Shown: positions 31,229-39,389 of the stretch, one piece after another
Layout of the letters: each line of letters starts with the position of its first letter
Numbering within the stretch: position 1 is the stretch's first letter
Source of the DNA: a virus
DNA length: 64,000 bases
IMG/VR virus record: IMGVR_UViG_3300021090_000723
Span: 1 to 64,000 of that record
Strand: one strand, 5' to 3'
Made by a program: the position numbers and the translations under genes
Notes under the pieces: generated by a model
What the model saw: the letters and a program-made list of their open reading frames with translations, nothing else
What the model was told of the DNA's origin: nothing
Database searches by the model: none

Positions 31229-31773
31229 GACGTGAGGGCCTTCTTCTGCTGCGACCGTTGTAGGCCTGCACTGATGAAGAGGGGGGTGCGCGCGTGGGCG
31301 GTCTTAGGTTCGAGCTCGTTCAGTTTGAAATCGACCACGCACAGCGCATCGCCCGCGTGGTTGTCGCAGCAGGGCCAGCCGCGCTGGCGGCAACCGGTGA
31401 CCACGGCCAGCTTGATCGCAGCGCTTCCGGCGGGGACAAAGCCGAGCAGCGCCTTGCGGGCGTCCGCCTCAGCGATCCGGTAGAAGGGCACGCTGTGTTC
31501 GTCGGCGATCTCCTGCACGCGGCAGGGGAACGCCATGATGGGGATCAGCTGGACCGGCGTCACGTTCTTGCCGATGAACGGCATGGCGACCACGATGAAG
31601 TCCGGCTTCTGGGCAACGATCAAGCCATTGATGATCGGCACGAGCGAGGCGAAGGCCTGGCCCATCTGCTCCGAGGACCCGGCCAGGTGGTAGGACCCGG
31701 AGGCAGGGGGTTTCCTGCCTCCGAGTGCTCCAAAGCCGGTCCTAAAACCACAATCGATGCCGAGCCCGCGCAT
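31225..31773 (-). CDS. RuvC-like Holliday junction resolvase, possibly missing one acid
   Basis: 182 aa. GIDCGFRTGFGAL (Asp7) is the first RNase-H-like acid motif. ADARKALLGFVPAG and DNHAGDALCVVDF give the later motifs. The usual second acid, in a strand like VVFEAPF-GKN, is replaced here: the matching stretch reads VVVAMPFIGKN, with Ala in place of Glu. Either the alignment shifts or activity is altered. It should cut branched DNA before packaging. The C-terminus is basic. Confidence 0.75.
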   Translation of the reverse strand: MRGLGIDCGFRTGFGALGGRKPPASGSYHLAGSSEQMGQAFASLVPIINGLIVAQKPDFIVVAMPFIGKNVTPVQLIPIMAFPCRVQEIADEHSVPFYRIAEADARKALLGFVPAGSAAIKLAVVTGCRQRGWPCCDNHAGDALCVVDFKLNELEPKTAHARTPLFISAGLQRSQQKKALTS

Positions 31774-32210
31774 TAGCCGTGGTCGTCCGCTCCCGCGTGC
31801 TCGCCGGCGTCCTCGCGCTCCGAGGCCGACTGGCCCAGGGGCGTGTTGAGGAAGATCCCGAGCGCATCGCGCAAGGACTTCAACTGGGTACGCTCATCGG
31901 GCTCCATTTCCTTCTCGGCCGCGATGCGCTTCTTTTCCCGGCGGTCTTCCGACAGAGCCGTCCGCATGATCGAGCGGGGGATGCCCGTCTCGTTCGCGGC
32001 CTTCTCCAGCAGGTTCTTGACGTCGGACATGCACTCGCCGGATAGCTTGTCCTTCTCGTCCAACAGCCGGTTGTATTCGGCCGCATAGGCTTTCGCCGCG
32101 GTCTTGCTGACCCCGACGTTCTTCCGGCGCTCGGACTTGGTCGCCGCCGCCTTTTTGGGAGCGGCAGGGGCCTTTCCATGGCCCTTACCGTTTGCTGCTT
32201 TGCTTGCCAT
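31773..32210 (-). CDS. basic coiled-coil protein, weakly GapR-like
   Basis: 145 aa. A Lys/Ala-rich N-terminus (GKAPAAPKKAAATKSERRK), then AAEYNRLLDEKDKLSGECMS and VKNLLEKAANETGIPRSIMR, resembling the GapR/UPF0335 layout (coiled coil followed by a short DNA-clamp helix). GapR is an alphaproteobacterial nucleoid protein. The likeness is of pattern, not of many identical residues. Overlaps the Xre gene by 26 bp. Confidence 0.5.
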   Translation of the reverse strand: MASKAANGKGHGKAPAAPKKAAATKSERRKNVGVSKTAAKAYAAEYNRLLDEKDKLSGECMSDVKNLLEKAANETGIPRSIMRTALSEDRREKKRIAAEKEMEPDERTQLKSLRDALGIFLNTPLGQSASEREDAGEHAGADDHG

Positions 32211-32520
32211 GCGTTTGGCCCTCCTTGGGCCCGTTCACCGCGTTGTTGAAAGCCCTGACGGCGGTGCGGCTTGCCGTTCGCTGGGCGATTGATTCTTGTG
32301 GATGATTCTGACGCCAGGCTTCCAGGTGATCGCTGATCGTGACCGGCTCCGGCCCCAAAGCTTCCGTGACCAACTCGATCCGGAGCGCAACTTCAGGACG
32401 GGGGAACGTGAGGCCCTTCTCGATTCTGTAGGTGTGACTGGGGCCTAGACCGAACAGTTCGCCCGCTTGGCGGAAGCTCAGTTCGTTCTTCTCGCGCCAG
32501 CGAATCATCTGCATGCGCAC
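32185..32520 (-). CDS. Xre-family transcriptional regulator
   Basis: 111 aa. RWREKNELSFRQAGELFGLG, HTYRIEKGLTFPRPEVALRI is a clear helix-turn-helix. Possible starts are GTG 32520, ATG 32514 or ATG 32508. There is no strong ribosome site, and a TATAGA lies only 3 bp before the GTG, so the message may be leaderless from ATG 32514. It faces the divergent plus-strand operon and probably controls both directions, a switch-like position. Confidence 0.75.
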   Translation of the reverse strand: MRMQMIRWREKNELSFRQAGELFGLGPSHTYRIEKGLTFPRPEVALRIELVTEALGPEPVTISDHLEAWRQNHPQESIAQRTASRTAVRAFNNAVNGPKEGQTHGKQSSKR

Positions 32521-32523
32521 GAG

Positions 32524-32553
32524 TCTATATGTTGCGGTGTTCTACAAACAGAA
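32524..32553 (-). promoter_or_regulatory. promoter candidate for the minus-strand array
   Basis: Minus strand TTCTGT (32553-32548) and TATAGA (32529-32524), 18 bp apart, immediately before the Xre gene. The -35 is poor. It is placed where the 32-kb minus-strand array must begin. Confidence 0.35.
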
Positions 32554-32574
32554 ACGCCAGAGGCGCGTTCTTCT

Positions 32575-32603
32575 TTGCAGGGCATGCGAAATCAGAGTAA
32601 TGA
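32575..32603 (+). promoter_or_regulatory. promoter candidate for the plus-strand operon
   Basis: TTGCAG (32575-32580) and TAATGA (32598-32603), spacing 17 bp, 30 bp before the first plus-strand gene. It stands back to back with the minus-strand candidate in a 112-bp gap (32521-32632). Confidence 0.4.
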
Positions 32604-32632
32604 TTCGCGTCACGAACTGAGGGGTTCAGCGC

Positions 32633-32797
32633 ATGCCCGCGAGCCGTCGTAACTGCCGCCTTTGGCCGTTCACCACCATCGGAACCATCGTCTTTCTCGG
32701 CGCCGCCGTGATCGTCGGCTACATGGGCTACTCGGCGTTCTGGTACATCGCCGCCAACCCGGATGAAGCCGCGCTGATGCTGGGGGCGCTCAAATGA
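32633..32797 (+). CDS. 54-aa single-pass membrane protein
   Basis: First gene of the plus operon, from ATG 32633 (MPASRRNCRLWPFTTIG), GAGGGG about 9 bp upstream. One membrane segment (TIGTIVFLGAAVIVGYMGYS, residues about 15-34) with a basic N-terminus. It ends in an ATGA overlap with the next gene. Function unknown. Confidence 0.6.
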   Translation: MPASRRNCRLWPFTTIGTIVFLGAAVIVGYMGYSAFWYIAANPDEAALMLGALK

Positions 32798-32997
32798 TGA
32801 ACGAGCCAGCCGAGGGGCAGATATGGCGCGACAACGACAGGCGAAAGTTCCGCTTGGTCTACGTGATCTCGAACAGGGGTGGCTGGGTCCGCGTCTTCAC
32901 CTGCGAAGAGGACGGCACCCAGAAGCGCGGCACCCGCGCCACTCACATCGCTGCTGACCGATTTATCGTGGACTTCACCTTTGCGAGGCAGAAATGA
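32794..32997 (+). CDS. DUF6354-like small protein
   Basis: 67 aa. EGQIWRDNDRRKFRLVYVIS, then GTRATHIAADRFI, matches a short phage/plasmid family I know as DUF6354 (GQVWxDNDPR core). Beta-rich; function unknown. Starts at the first of two ATGs. Confidence 0.6.
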   Translation: MMNEPAEGQIWRDNDRRKFRLVYVISNRGGWVRVFTCEEDGTQKRGTRATHIAADRFIVDFTFARQK

Positions 32998-33332
32998 CCA
33001 ATGATCCCGTGCGGGTCCACCTGCTGAAAAGCTGGCCCGAATCGTTCGATGCGATCCTCTCCGGGGACAAGCCGTTCGATGTCCGGGTTGCCGATCGCGA
33101 CTATCAGGTGGGCGATTGGGTCAAGCTGCACAAATACGACCCGCAGCTGAAGGCCTACATGGGCGAGGTCTGCTACCGGCTGATCGGGTTCATGCAGCCC
33201 GTGATAATCGCCGAGGACACTTGGGAGGAGGGCATAGCGCACCGCTGGGATGTGCTGCATGAGCAAAGTGTCATCCTCGGCTACTCGTCCGGCGGCCATC
33301 CCGGCGACAACATCGTGATCGTCAGCCCATGA
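32994..33332 (+). CDS. DUF3850/ASCH-type protein
   Basis: 112 aa. VHLLKSWPESFDAILSGDKP, FDVRVADRDYQVGDWVKLHK is the DUF3850 (ASCH/PUA-like) signature, normally found alone in small proteins. Probably binds RNA or a nucleotide. Third ASCH-type protein in the window. Confidence 0.8.
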   Translation: MTNDPVRVHLLKSWPESFDAILSGDKPFDVRVADRDYQVGDWVKLHKYDPQLKAYMGEVCYRLIGFMQPVIIAEDTWEEGIAHRWDVLHEQSVILGYSSGGHPGDNIVIVSP

Positions 33333-33532
33333 CAGGCGAAACCCCATACGACCTGGTCCTGGAGATCGCCGAACTGAAGGACACTCCGGCCGGGCAGGCC
33401 GCCTGCGAGACGGACCCGGCTCTCATGCTCAACACGATCATCGATCGAGCCAAGGCCGTGCTCAGAGGTGGCGGGCCGGCCCCGCCAACTGGCCGTGACT
33501 TCCATCGCGGGCGCGGCTTCGAGAACAGATGA
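33329..33532 (+). CDS. hypothetical protein (67 aa)
   Basis: Begins MTGETPYDLVLEIAELKDTP. A helical first half, then a basic, glycine/proline-rich tail (GGGPAPPTGRDFHRGRGF). Coupled by ATGA overlaps to the exonuclease gene. Function unknown. Confidence 0.6.
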   Translation: MTGETPYDLVLEIAELKDTPAGQAACETDPALMLNTIIDRAKAVLRGGGPAPPTGRDFHRGRGFENR

Positions 33533-34800
33533 CGGGGCACCTTCTCTTGATCGACGCCTCCGGCTTCGCCTATCGCGCCTACCACGCGATGTCCCCGCGG
33601 TTCCGGTCCGATGGTATGCCCACGCACGCCATCATCGGCTTCATGTCGCTGCTGTCCCGGATGATCGACCGCGCGGACAAGGACCCCTACCAACTCGCCG
33701 CGGCGGTGTTCGACGCGCCGGGCCCGACCTTCCGGCACAAGCTGTACCCCAAATACAAGGCGCAGCGCGTGCGGCCCGAGGATCTCAACCGGCAACTGCC
33801 CATCCTGCGCGAGGCCGCCCACGTCATGGGGTTCGAGCCGGTCGAACTCGACGGCTACGAGGCCGACGACATGATCGCGACCCTTGCCACCCTCGCCAAG
33901 GCGGCCAAGCTCCGGACCACCATCGTGTCGATCGACAAGGATTTCTGCCAGCTGGTGGAGGACGACGTGATCGAGATCGCCAACCCGGTCGAGCGGGTGC
34001 GCGTGCTCGAGTACGACGTGCTCCAGAAGTTCGGCGTGGCGCCGGACCTGGTCCCCGACGTTCAGGCGCTGTGCGGCGATGCCGTCGACAACATCCCCGG
34101 CGTGCCTGGCATCGGCCTCAAGACGGCGTCCGGCCTGATCCGCCGGTTTGGTTCGCTCGAAGGGCTCCGCAAGGCCCTCAGCCGGCCGACCGAGTGGACG
34201 GGGCGCACCCGGATTCGCGACTCCTTGCGGAAGGAAGCGCCGAACTTCCCGCTCTACCGGAAGCTGGTCACATTGAAGCGCAACGCGCCTTGGCCTGGTG
34301 AGATCCTATCCTTGCGGCCGCAGCACACGAGCGAGCCAGCGATCCGCGACATGCTCCGTCTGCTCGATGCTGGGGCGCTGTACGAGAGCATGTTCGAGCG
34401 CGGCGCGCGGCCGCCGCGCGTGGTCCAGGCCGATCCCGACCCCTATGCCTGGTGGAAGGAAGAACTGCTGGCCCGGGGGCAGGTGATCCCGCCCATCCCG
34501 CAATGCGGCTTCTACGAGCGGCGCCTGAACAAGTTCACCCAGCCGGTGGTGGCGCGCATCTGGCGCGAGCCCGAGCGCGACTTCATGACCGAGCAGCCGA
34601 CGGGCATGGACGTCCTGCGCTGCGAGGTCAACGGCGACCGCAAGGACCCCTACGATATGTGGGGCTATCTCTGCGCCAAGCCGATCACGCTCAAGGCCTA
34701 CGAGACCCGCAGCGGCACGCGCATCGAGACCATCAATTCCCCCGTCGATTTCACCAAACTCCCACCGCCGACCTTCGGCAGAAAGCGCAGCAAGACATGA
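33529..34800 (+). CDS. 5'-3' exonuclease (PolA N-domain/FEN family) with extra C-domain
   Basis: 423 aa. Acid motifs in order: LLLIDASGFAYRAYH (Asp9), ELDGYEADDMIATLA, VSIDKDFCQLVEDD and CGDAVDNIPGVPGIGLKTA with its helix-hairpin-helix. This is a flap/5' exonuclease. It probably removes RNA primers and resects ends for RecT. Residues from about 305 form an extension not usual in the family (FERGARPPRVVQADPDP to the end). Next genes encode a coiled-coil protein and RecT. Confidence 0.9.
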   Translation: MTGHLLLIDASGFAYRAYHAMSPRFRSDGMPTHAIIGFMSLLSRMIDRADKDPYQLAAAVFDAPGPTFRHKLYPKYKAQRVRPEDLNRQLPILREAAHVMGFEPVELDGYEADDMIATLATLAKAAKLRTTIVSIDKDFCQLVEDDVIEIANPVERVRVLEYDVLQKFGVAPDLVPDVQALCGDAVDNIPGVPGIGLKTASGLIRRFGSLEGLRKALSRPTEWTGRTRIRDSLRKEAPNFPLYRKLVTLKRNAPWPGEILSLRPQHTSEPAIRDMLRLLDAGALYESMFERGARPPRVVQADPDPYAWWKEELLARGQVIPPIPQCGFYERRLNKFTQPVVARIWREPERDFMTEQPTGMDVLRCEVNGDRKDPYDMWGYLCAKPITLKAYETRSGTRIETINSPVDFTKLPPPTFGRKRSKT

Positions 34801-36299
34801 GCGACGAATTCGCCCGGTCCCCCAGCGTCAACCGTCAGCACAACAAGCCGCCGATCGAGGCGCCCACGCCGGTTGATGCTCAGGCCGATGTCAGGGAACG
34901 CTACCCCGATGTCGAGAAGCGCGCTGAAGAGCTTCTGGCCTCGGCCAAGCAGGTTCCGGAGCGCATCGAGGACGAGGCGACGGCCAAGGATGTCCAGACC
35001 CTGCTGCGCTCGATGACCGAAACTATGGGCGGCTGGAAGTCGCTGCGCACCAACGAGAAGGGCCCATGGCAGAAGGTCGCCGACACCGTCTATGCGTTCT
35101 TCACCACGCCGTTGGAGAAGGTCAAGAAGTCCCACGACGACATCAAGGCCCGCTACACCGCCTATCAGGAGATCGTCCGGGAGAAGGAGCGGCAGGCGCG
35201 GGAAGAGCGGGCCCAGAAAGAGCGGGATGAAGCCGCCAGGCTGCAAAAGGAGGCCGAGGAAGCGCGTGAGCGCCGGGAGAAGGCCGAGGCCGACGAGCGC
35301 GCGGCGCGTGAGCGCGAAGCCGAAGCCCAGCGCAAGGCCGCCGAGGCTGAGCAGCGTCGCATCGATGCCGACGCCGCGGCCGCACGGGCCAAAGCCGAAG
35401 CGGAACGCATCGCGCGCGAGAAGAAGGACCGTGACGACCGCGAGCGCCGGGTGCTGATGGACAACCTCTCGATGCTGCGCCGGCAGGCGACCCTGATCGA
35501 GCAGTTTATCGGCAAGGAAATCGCCGGCAAGATCGAGGAGGACGAACTGGTCCGGCTCGAAGACCTGCTCAGTCCCCATGGCTCGATGGCGCAGATGGCC
35601 GCGCCGATCCTGCGTGGGCTTGATCTCCTGGACGAAACCCAGCAGGCCGGGTTCAAGCTGATCCGGGAGCGGCGCTCGCTTCTGATCGCGGAGCGTGACA
35701 AGCGCATCGCCGACCACGTGGCCGAGGTCCGGCGCAAGGAGCAGGAAGAGGCCGACCGGCGCGAGGCCGATGCCGCCGAGGCACGCCGCAAAGAGCGGGA
35801 GGATGAAGAGGCCCGCCTTGAGACGGCCCGCCGTCAGCGTAAGGATGAGGAGGACAAGGCCGCCGCCGCCCGCCTCGATCAGAAGGCCGCCAAGGCAGAC
35901 GCGCGCGAGGCGAGGTCGGACGCGCGCGACGCCTATTCCGAGGGCAAGGACGCGGGCAAGACCGAGAAGGCCGCCGAAGCGATTGCCGAGAAGACCGACG
36001 CCAGGGCCGACCGGCTCCAGCGCTCGGCCGACGGCGCGACTGATGCCGACCTCACGCGGCTGCGGGGCGAGCACGGCACGGTCGGATCGCTGACCGCGCG
36101 CTGGACCGTTGCCGCCATCGACCACGACGTGGTCCCGCTGGAGAAGCTTCGCGGCTTCTTCATGGCCGACCACGTCGACGCGGCGATCTACCGCTACATG
36201 CGCGCCAACCAGGGCGAATGGGCGGGCAAGGAAATTGTGGATACCGCGCTTGAGGGCGTGATCTTCGAGCGGATTCCCGAGACCAGGATCAAGGGCTGA
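34797..36299 (+). CDS. coiled-coil protein of the recombination cassette
   Basis: 500 aa from ATG 34797 (ATGA overlap). After ~130 residues of helical sequence comes a very long Lys/Glu/Arg/Ala coiled coil (about 125-220) and a second one (about 300-390). The C-terminal 80 residues (TARWTVAAIDHDVVPLEKLR, GFFMADHVDAAIYRYM, EGVIFERIPETRIKG) look like the domain shared by phage proteins that accompany exonuclease/annealase sets (DUF1351-like). Likely a scaffold for recombination. Confidence 0.7.
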   Translation: MSDEFARSPSVNRQHNKPPIEAPTPVDAQADVRERYPDVEKRAEELLASAKQVPERIEDEATAKDVQTLLRSMTETMGGWKSLRTNEKGPWQKVADTVYAFFTTPLEKVKKSHDDIKARYTAYQEIVREKERQAREERAQKERDEAARLQKEAEEARERREKAEADERAAREREAEAQRKAAEAEQRRIDADAAAARAKAEAERIAREKKDRDDRERRVLMDNLSMLRRQATLIEQFIGKEIAGKIEEDELVRLEDLLSPHGSMAQMAAPILRGLDLLDETQQAGFKLIRERRSLLIAERDKRIADHVAEVRRKEQEEADRREADAAEARRKEREDEEARLETARRQRKDEEDKAAAARLDQKAAKADAREARSDARDAYSEGKDAGKTEKAAEAIAEKTDARADRLQRSADGATDADLTRLRGEHGTVGSLTARWTVAAIDHDVVPLEKLRGFFMADHVDAAIYRYMRANQGEWAGKEIVDTALEGVIFERIPETRIKG

Positions 36300-36586
36300 T
36301 GCCACACTATCTGGCGGAGTTCGAGTTCTACGACCGGGAACACACGGTCCACTCGACCAAGATCATGGTCGAGAGCCCCGACGATAAGGCCGTGGTCGAA
36401 GACATCCGCCGGTGGATGAAGCGCCGCCAGGAGTGCGTGCCTGAATGGTTCACGACCTATCTGGCGGTCAAGATCCACGGCTTCTTCATCGGGCGCGTGG
36501 ACGAGAAGGGCAGCATCGACCCGGGCATCCGCCACCGCGTCTACGAGTGGAAAATCGATCACGACACCAACCCCTACGGCACATAG
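36299..36586 (+). CDS. hypothetical protein (95 aa)
   Basis: Begins MPHYLAEFEFYDREHTVHST. An alpha/beta protein with a DDKAVVEDIRRWMKRRQECV helix and FTTYLAVKIHGFFIGRVDEK strands. It lies between the coiled-coil and RecT genes in the cassette. Function unknown. Confidence 0.65.
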   Translation: MPHYLAEFEFYDREHTVHSTKIMVESPDDKAVVEDIRRWMKRRQECVPEWFTTYLAVKIHGFFIGRVDEKGSIDPGIRHRVYEWKIDHDTNPYGT

Positions 36587-36594
36587 GAGCGACC

Positions 36595-37836
36595 ATGACG
36601 ACTGATCTTCCAGAAAATCTGCCCGCCATCACCAAGGCGGACTTGCAGGAGGTTGGATTCCCCGAGGGCATGCAGATGGCCGCGGGGCTTGCCGTCTTCC
36701 TGAACGACAGCCTCTTCAAGCGCTGCTCATCGATCGCGGTGCGCATGGCCAATGCGGCCAAGGAGGGCGTGCTCCCCAAGCATCTGGCCGACCGGCCGGC
36801 GGCGTGCTTTGCCATCATCAGCCGGGCCATCACCTGGAACCTCGATCCGTTCGCCGTCGCGCAATGCACCTATGAGACCCCGGGCGGGCGCATCGGGTAC
36901 GAGGGTAAGCTCGTCCAGGCCATCCTGGAGAACAGCGGTCACCTTGAGGGTGGCGTGCGCTACGAACACAGAGGCGATTGGAGCCAGGTCGAGGGCAAGT
37001 ACAAGATGATCGACAGCCAGAGGGGTGGAAAATACCCGAGCCCGACCTGGACGCCGGAGGACGCGAAGGGTCTTTCGGTTGTCGTCTCCGCCAAAGTGAA
37101 GGGCCGCGCCGAGGCTGAGACCCTGACCTTCAAACTGACGGAAGCCTTCCCGCTGAATTCACCGCTGTGGGCGACGGCGCCGCACCGGCAGATTTGCTAC
37201 ACGGCCGTGCGCGCGTTCGCGAACCTGTGCCTGCCCTCGATCCTCATGGGCGTACCATTCGACGTGGACCCGGTCTCGTTCTATGGCGACCCGATGCCGC
37301 CGACGACCGATATCACGCCGCGCAAGCCGGACGCGCCAGCGAAGGGCAATGAGTTCGACCGCTCGTCTCCGCGCAAGGACGCGGAGTTCAAGCCGGACGA
37401 GACGATCCCAGCGGGCAAGGCGGCCGACCCACCAGCCGTCCAGGAGACGCTCCAGCAGCAGGGCGAGCCCGCGCCCCAGGCCGAAACTCAGTCAACTGGA
37501 ACGCAGGAAACCCCGGCTCAAGTAAAGCCGATTCCCGAAACCCAGCCCCAGACCATCGTGGCCAAGGCCGAAATGGAGCCGCAGCCCGATCTGCTGGACG
37601 ATCCAGCCGCGCGGAAGCTGCAAGGCCTCAAGGACTACCTCGCGGATCTGATCGGGGGCGACCTCAAGAAGTGCAAGCACGTCCGCGACGTGACCGAGCT
37701 TTACAAATCCGAGGAGCACAACTTCACCGACCCGGAGCACAAGGCGCTTTTGGAGGAATGGGGCAAGTCCTGCAAGGCCAAGCAGCAGGAGATCATCGCC
37801 GCGGCCAATGCTCCGAAGGCCGGAGCCAAGAAGTAG
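36595..37836 (+). CDS. recT: RecT-family single-strand annealing protein
   Basis: 413 aa from ATG 36595 with AGGAG six bases upstream. The RecT core spans about residues 35-225: ACFAIISRAITWNLDPFAVA, GGRIGYEGKLVQAILENSGH, FPLNSPLWATAPHRQICYTA, FANLCLPSILMGVPFD. A disordered Pro/Gln/Glu linker follows, then a helical C-domain (about 325-413). It anneals complementary strands resected by the upstream exonuclease. The C-domain could bind SSB or the partner nuclease. Confidence 0.9.
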   Translation: MTTDLPENLPAITKADLQEVGFPEGMQMAAGLAVFLNDSLFKRCSSIAVRMANAAKEGVLPKHLADRPAACFAIISRAITWNLDPFAVAQCTYETPGGRIGYEGKLVQAILENSGHLEGGVRYEHRGDWSQVEGKYKMIDSQRGGKYPSPTWTPEDAKGLSVVVSAKVKGRAEAETLTFKLTEAFPLNSPLWATAPHRQICYTAVRAFANLCLPSILMGVPFDVDPVSFYGDPMPPTTDITPRKPDAPAKGNEFDRSSPRKDAEFKPDETIPAGKAADPPAVQETLQQQGEPAPQAETQSTGTQETPAQVKPIPETQPQTIVAKAEMEPQPDLLDDPAARKLQGLKDYLADLIGGDLKKCKHVRDVTELYKSEEHNFTDPEHKALLEEWGKSCKAKQQEIIAAANAPKAGAKK

Positions 37837-37839
37837 GCG

Positions 37840-38310
37840 ATGCCGACACTCTGGCTCAAACGCCGTCGCGGGCGTGCGCTCATGGAGTGGGCCGCCAAGG
37901 GCGGGAGCGCACTCGTGCCCTATGACGAATATGGCGAGGAAGAGATCAACGAGGTCCCGCTCGACCAGCCATGCCGCACGGTGCTGAACGTCTACAGCAG
38001 CGATCCCACCTTGCGCCGGCTCTTCCACGTGATCGTGGGCAAGGTGTCGAAGGGCACGGGGCGGAGCCGGGATGGCATCGTTGACGAACTGAAGGTGCGC
38101 GCCGGGCACTGCGAGACGTTCTTCATCGGCGAACACACGGTGAAGATGCCGAAATCGATCAGCGAGAAGAAGGGCTGCGACGAACTGAAGTTCCGGGAGT
38201 TCTTCGACGCGGCCATGGTCGCGCTCGCTGACGACCCCTTCAACATTGACCCTGCGGTGATCGAGGGCTGGATCGCCGAGGCCAGACAGAAGCGAGCACA
38301 AAGACGATGA
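37840..38310 (+). CDS. DUF1367-like recombination-cassette protein
   Basis: 156 aa. HVIVGKVSKGTGRSRDGIVD, ELKVRAGHCETFFIGEHTVK and PKSISEKKGCDELKFREFFD follow the DUF1367/phage NinB-neighbourhood layout (KAGxCE... SISF..M...F..FYD). Those proteins lie in lambda-like recombination regions. Starts MPTLWLKRRRGRALME, 4 bp after recT. Confidence 0.65.
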   Translation: MPTLWLKRRRGRALMEWAAKGGSALVPYDEYGEEEINEVPLDQPCRTVLNVYSSDPTLRRLFHVIVGKVSKGTGRSRDGIVDELKVRAGHCETFFIGEHTVKMPKSISEKKGCDELKFREFFDAAMVALADDPFNIDPAVIEGWIAEARQKRAQRR

Positions 38311-38687
38311 AACGACTGAGACACCGCACCGCCGATGAGGTTAAGCGTCTGATCGGCGCCCGCATCCGAGAGCGGCGCACGCTGGTAGAAATGACGCTGG
38401 AAAACCTATCGGAAATGATCGGTCTCTCCATGGGCCAGGTGGCGCGCTACGAGACCGGCGAGACGCCCGTGGACACCGTGACGCTGGTCCGGATCGCGCT
38501 CGCGCTGAACTGCTCGGTTGTCTCGCTGATGGCCGACTTCATGGAAGAACAACCGGCGCCAGCGCTGCCGCCCGACGTGATCGAGATCGCACACGCGGCG
38601 AACGCCATCAAGAACGGCGGGCTCCGCGGCGCGGTCAAGCAGCTGGCCGTCGGGCTCGCCAAGTGGGAACAGGCCAATGGGCGGTGA
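38307..38687 (+). CDS. Xre-family helix-turn-helix regulator
   Basis: 126 aa. IRERRTLVEMTLENLSEMIG, LSMGQVARYETGETPVDTVT is a standard Xre domain. The C-terminal part (IEIAHAANAIKNGGLRGAVK) is helical and may be a sensor or dimer region. It resembles alphaproteobacterial regulators of this class. No adjacent operator was recognised. Confidence 0.8.
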   Translation: MKRLRHRTADEVKRLIGARIRERRTLVEMTLENLSEMIGLSMGQVARYETGETPVDTVTLVRIALALNCSVVSLMADFMEEQPAPALPPDVIEIAHAANAIKNGGLRGAVKQLAVGLAKWEQANGR

Positions 38688-38895
38688 GGACTACGTCGAG
38701 GTCGTCGTGGTGCTGAAGACGGTGCGGGAGAAGTCGATCCTCGTATCGGCGGCCGAGGACCGGACCGTTCAGGCCTGGATCGGGCGGAATTGCATCTATG
38801 GTCCGGACGAGCAGGGCCTGGGAAGGCTCCGCACGCCGCAAGAGACAACCATCCGCATGTTCCGCTGGGTGGCCGAGAAAGAGGGCCTGATATGA
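38677..38895 (+). CDS. hypothetical protein (72 aa)
   Basis: Begins MGGEDYVEVVVVLKTVREKS. Beta-rich (ILVSAAEDRTVQAWIGRNCI), then TTIRMFRWVAEKEGL. Overlaps the regulator by 11 bp. Function unknown. Confidence 0.6.
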   Translation: MGGEDYVEVVVVLKTVREKSILVSAAEDRTVQAWIGRNCIYGPDEQGLGRLRTPQETTIRMFRWVAEKEGLI

Positions 38896-39389
38896 TTAAG
38901 TGGACCGGCACTCGCAACGGCCGCCAGCTGCTCGGGATCGGTCTCGAGGAGGGCAACTTCAGGAAGCTCCGCGAGGGCATGCCCATCTTTGTCGATGGCA
39001 CCAAGATCAACCTGCCCATGGACCTCCTTATCCACTCTGGCCCTAGCAAGGAGGCGATGCTCACCGAGTTGAAGGCGCTGGGCGTGGAACTGCCGCCACT
39101 CCAGGACTGGATCGGGGCAGAGCACGTGGACCCCGGCGCCATGGTGCGGGAGGAAGAGCGCAACAAACACGCCCTCGCCAAGGACGAGATCATACAGATC
39201 CTGCCCGCCCATAAATGGGGCGGGTGCCTGGCGATCGTCAGCGAAGTCAAATCGTGGGGCGTGCTGGCCTATGTCACGGTCCCGGGCAGCGAAGGCATGC
39301 CGGCGGGCCACGCCCATATCCGGCTGGTCGCTGGCGACTTCGAGCGCATCGGGGCCAAGGCGACTTACATTCCAGCGGACGGCGGCTGA
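38892..39389 (+). CDS. hypothetical protein (165 aa)
   Basis: From ATG 38892 (MIKWTGTRNGRQLLGIGLEE), overlapping the previous stop. Domain one (about 1-60) has a PIFVDGTKINLPMDLLIHSG strand-helix. Domain two includes GCLAIVSEVKSWGVLAYVTV and VAGDFERIGAKATYIPAD strands. No family recognised. Confidence 0.65.
   Translation: MIKWTGTRNGRQLLGIGLEEGNFRKLREGMPIFVDGTKINLPMDLLIHSGPSKEAMLTELKALGVELPPLQDWIGAEHVDPGAMVREEERNKHALAKDEIIQILPAHKWGGCLAIVSEVKSWGVLAYVTVPGSEGMPAGHAHIRLVAGDFERIGAKATYIPADGG

Noticed and set aside
34698-36305. 535-codon minus-strand frame opposite the coiled-coil gene
   Set aside because: Leu/Gly/Arg-rich mirror of a Lys/Glu/Ala coiled coil; not coding.
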